Shown here: positions 63,577 to 64,000 of the stretch, piece by piece | Position numbering within the stretch: position 1 is the first letter of the stretch | Layout of the letters: the number at the start of each line of letters is the position of its first letter | NCBI RefSeq assembly: GCF_014697575.1 | Contig: NZ_JACJSC010000001.1 | Span: 496,001-560,000, forward strand | DNA from: Planktothrix sp. FACHB-1365 | GTDB taxonomy: Bacteria; Cyanobacteriota; Cyanobacteriia; Cyanobacteriales; Microcoleaceae | Length of the DNA stretch: 64,000 nt | Direction of reading: 5' to 3' | Program-made: the position numbers and the translations under genes | Notes under the pieces: model-generated | Told to the model about the DNA's origin: nothing | Seen by the model: the letters and a program-made list of their open reading frames with translations, nothing else | Databases searched by the model: none

Positions 63577-64000
63577 TTATTCTTTCCAAACAAAAACCTT
63601 CGCCTCATATTCGGGTAAATCGATGAGAATGTTGTCATCTCCCGACTCGATATCATAATTATTTGTCCACTCATGCCAAGTACCATTTGCAGGGAAATGG
63701 GGAACTTGATAACCTGCTAAATATTGATCAGAGAAATTAACAACAACAACCACACGAGATCCTTGATCATTCCATCGGGTATAAGCGAACACTTTAGCAT
63801 CCGCATCTTCATGGAAAAACTCAATATTTTCAGTATATAAAGCATGATTGGATTTTCGTAAAAAAATCAAGCCTTTGTAATATTGAAATAAACCTTGATT
63901 ATTGTCATGGCTTAATAATGTCCAATCAATTTTTGCCGAATCAATAGTTTTGGGTTTATATTCTCCAAATTCTTCCCCCATCCAAATCAAAGGAATGCCT
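63577..64000 (-). CDS. C-terminal part of a GH13 alpha-amylase family enzyme
   Basis: This frame enters from the right window edge with GIPLIWMGEEFGEY, the end of the GH13 catalytic barrel, followed by the C-terminal beta domain (KIDWTLLSHDN, LIFLRKSNHALY, FAYTRWND, VVVVVNFSD) and a normal stop. At least 140 residues are within the window. It is similar to the C-terminus of glucan-branching or alpha-amylase enzymes. The substrate and full domain order cannot be told. The leftward neighbour is the SDR gene, 175 bp away. Confidence 0.88.
   Translation of the reverse strand, partial: GIPLIWMGEEFGEYKPKTIDSAKIDWTLLSHDNNQGLFQYYKGLIFLRKSNHALYTENIEFFHEDADAKVFAYTRWNDQGSRVVVVVNFSDQYLAGYQVPHFPANGTWHEWTNNYDIESGDDNILIDLPEYEAKVFVWKE

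Overview
The window is chromosomal DNA from a cyanobacterium, most likely a filamentous non-heterocystous one (Planktothrix/Oscillatoria type; the genus is my inference). Evidence: ndhB, the light-independent protochlorophyllide reductase gene chlB, cyanobacterial orphan families (DUF1815, DUF2839), many HIP1 octamers (GCGATCGC), moderately low GC, and a very large two-component/Ser-Thr kinase repertoire. I saw no rRNA, tRNA, CRISPR array, prophage or intact insertion sequence.

Layout. 1-1500: end of a membrane protein gene and xthA. 2150-8850: four same-strand genes that look like one system: a beta-flower-repeat protein, a protein with nine 11-residue helical repeats, an HSPA12-like Hsp70 ATPase, and a 708-residue protein carrying a GrpE-like nucleotide-exchange domain between N-terminal helical repeats and a C-terminal HTH plus SH3-like module. 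This is the best candidate for an undescribed system. 8950-10600: a small toxin-antitoxin island, with one intact DUF433/DUF5615 pair, a broken Phd/PIN pair and a DUF4926 remnant, punctuated by copies of a palindromic repeat. 10650-13770: the 2-oxoglutarate decarboxylase / succinic semialdehyde dehydrogenase pair that closes the cyanobacterial TCA cycle. 14190-15440: an exported rubrerythrin and a Rieske lipoprotein. 17100-18850: an ATPase overlapping a PD-(D/E)XK-like nuclease, a likely defence pair. 19140-25070: ndhB, a pentapeptide-RidA fusion, a DUF29 pseudogene and chlB, separated by REP-like hairpins and a 79-bp tandem array. 26350-27540: a toxin-like protein followed by a mosaic antitoxin-like protein.

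27500-35130 holds carbon metabolism and accessory genes (GH31 glucosidase, two-domain cupin protein, PfkB kinase, SDR, MFS, Uma2). 35170-42560 is a compact signalling cluster (REC-GGDEF-EAL; REC-histidine kinase; Ser/Thr kinase-AAA-GAF-PAS-histidine kinase-REC). 42700-53700 is mostly housekeeping (rsmI, a class-A beta-lactamase-like hydrolase, nagA, purE, recA, a pseudouridine synthase) with a second OLD-like ATPase coupled to a 48-residue ORF. 53840-60380 carries two paralogous multi-PAS hybrid histidine kinases. The window ends with a peptidoglycan-binding/beta-propeller protein, an SDR, and the C-terminus of a GH13 enzyme.

All functional calls come from reading motifs and recalled family features; no database search was run.
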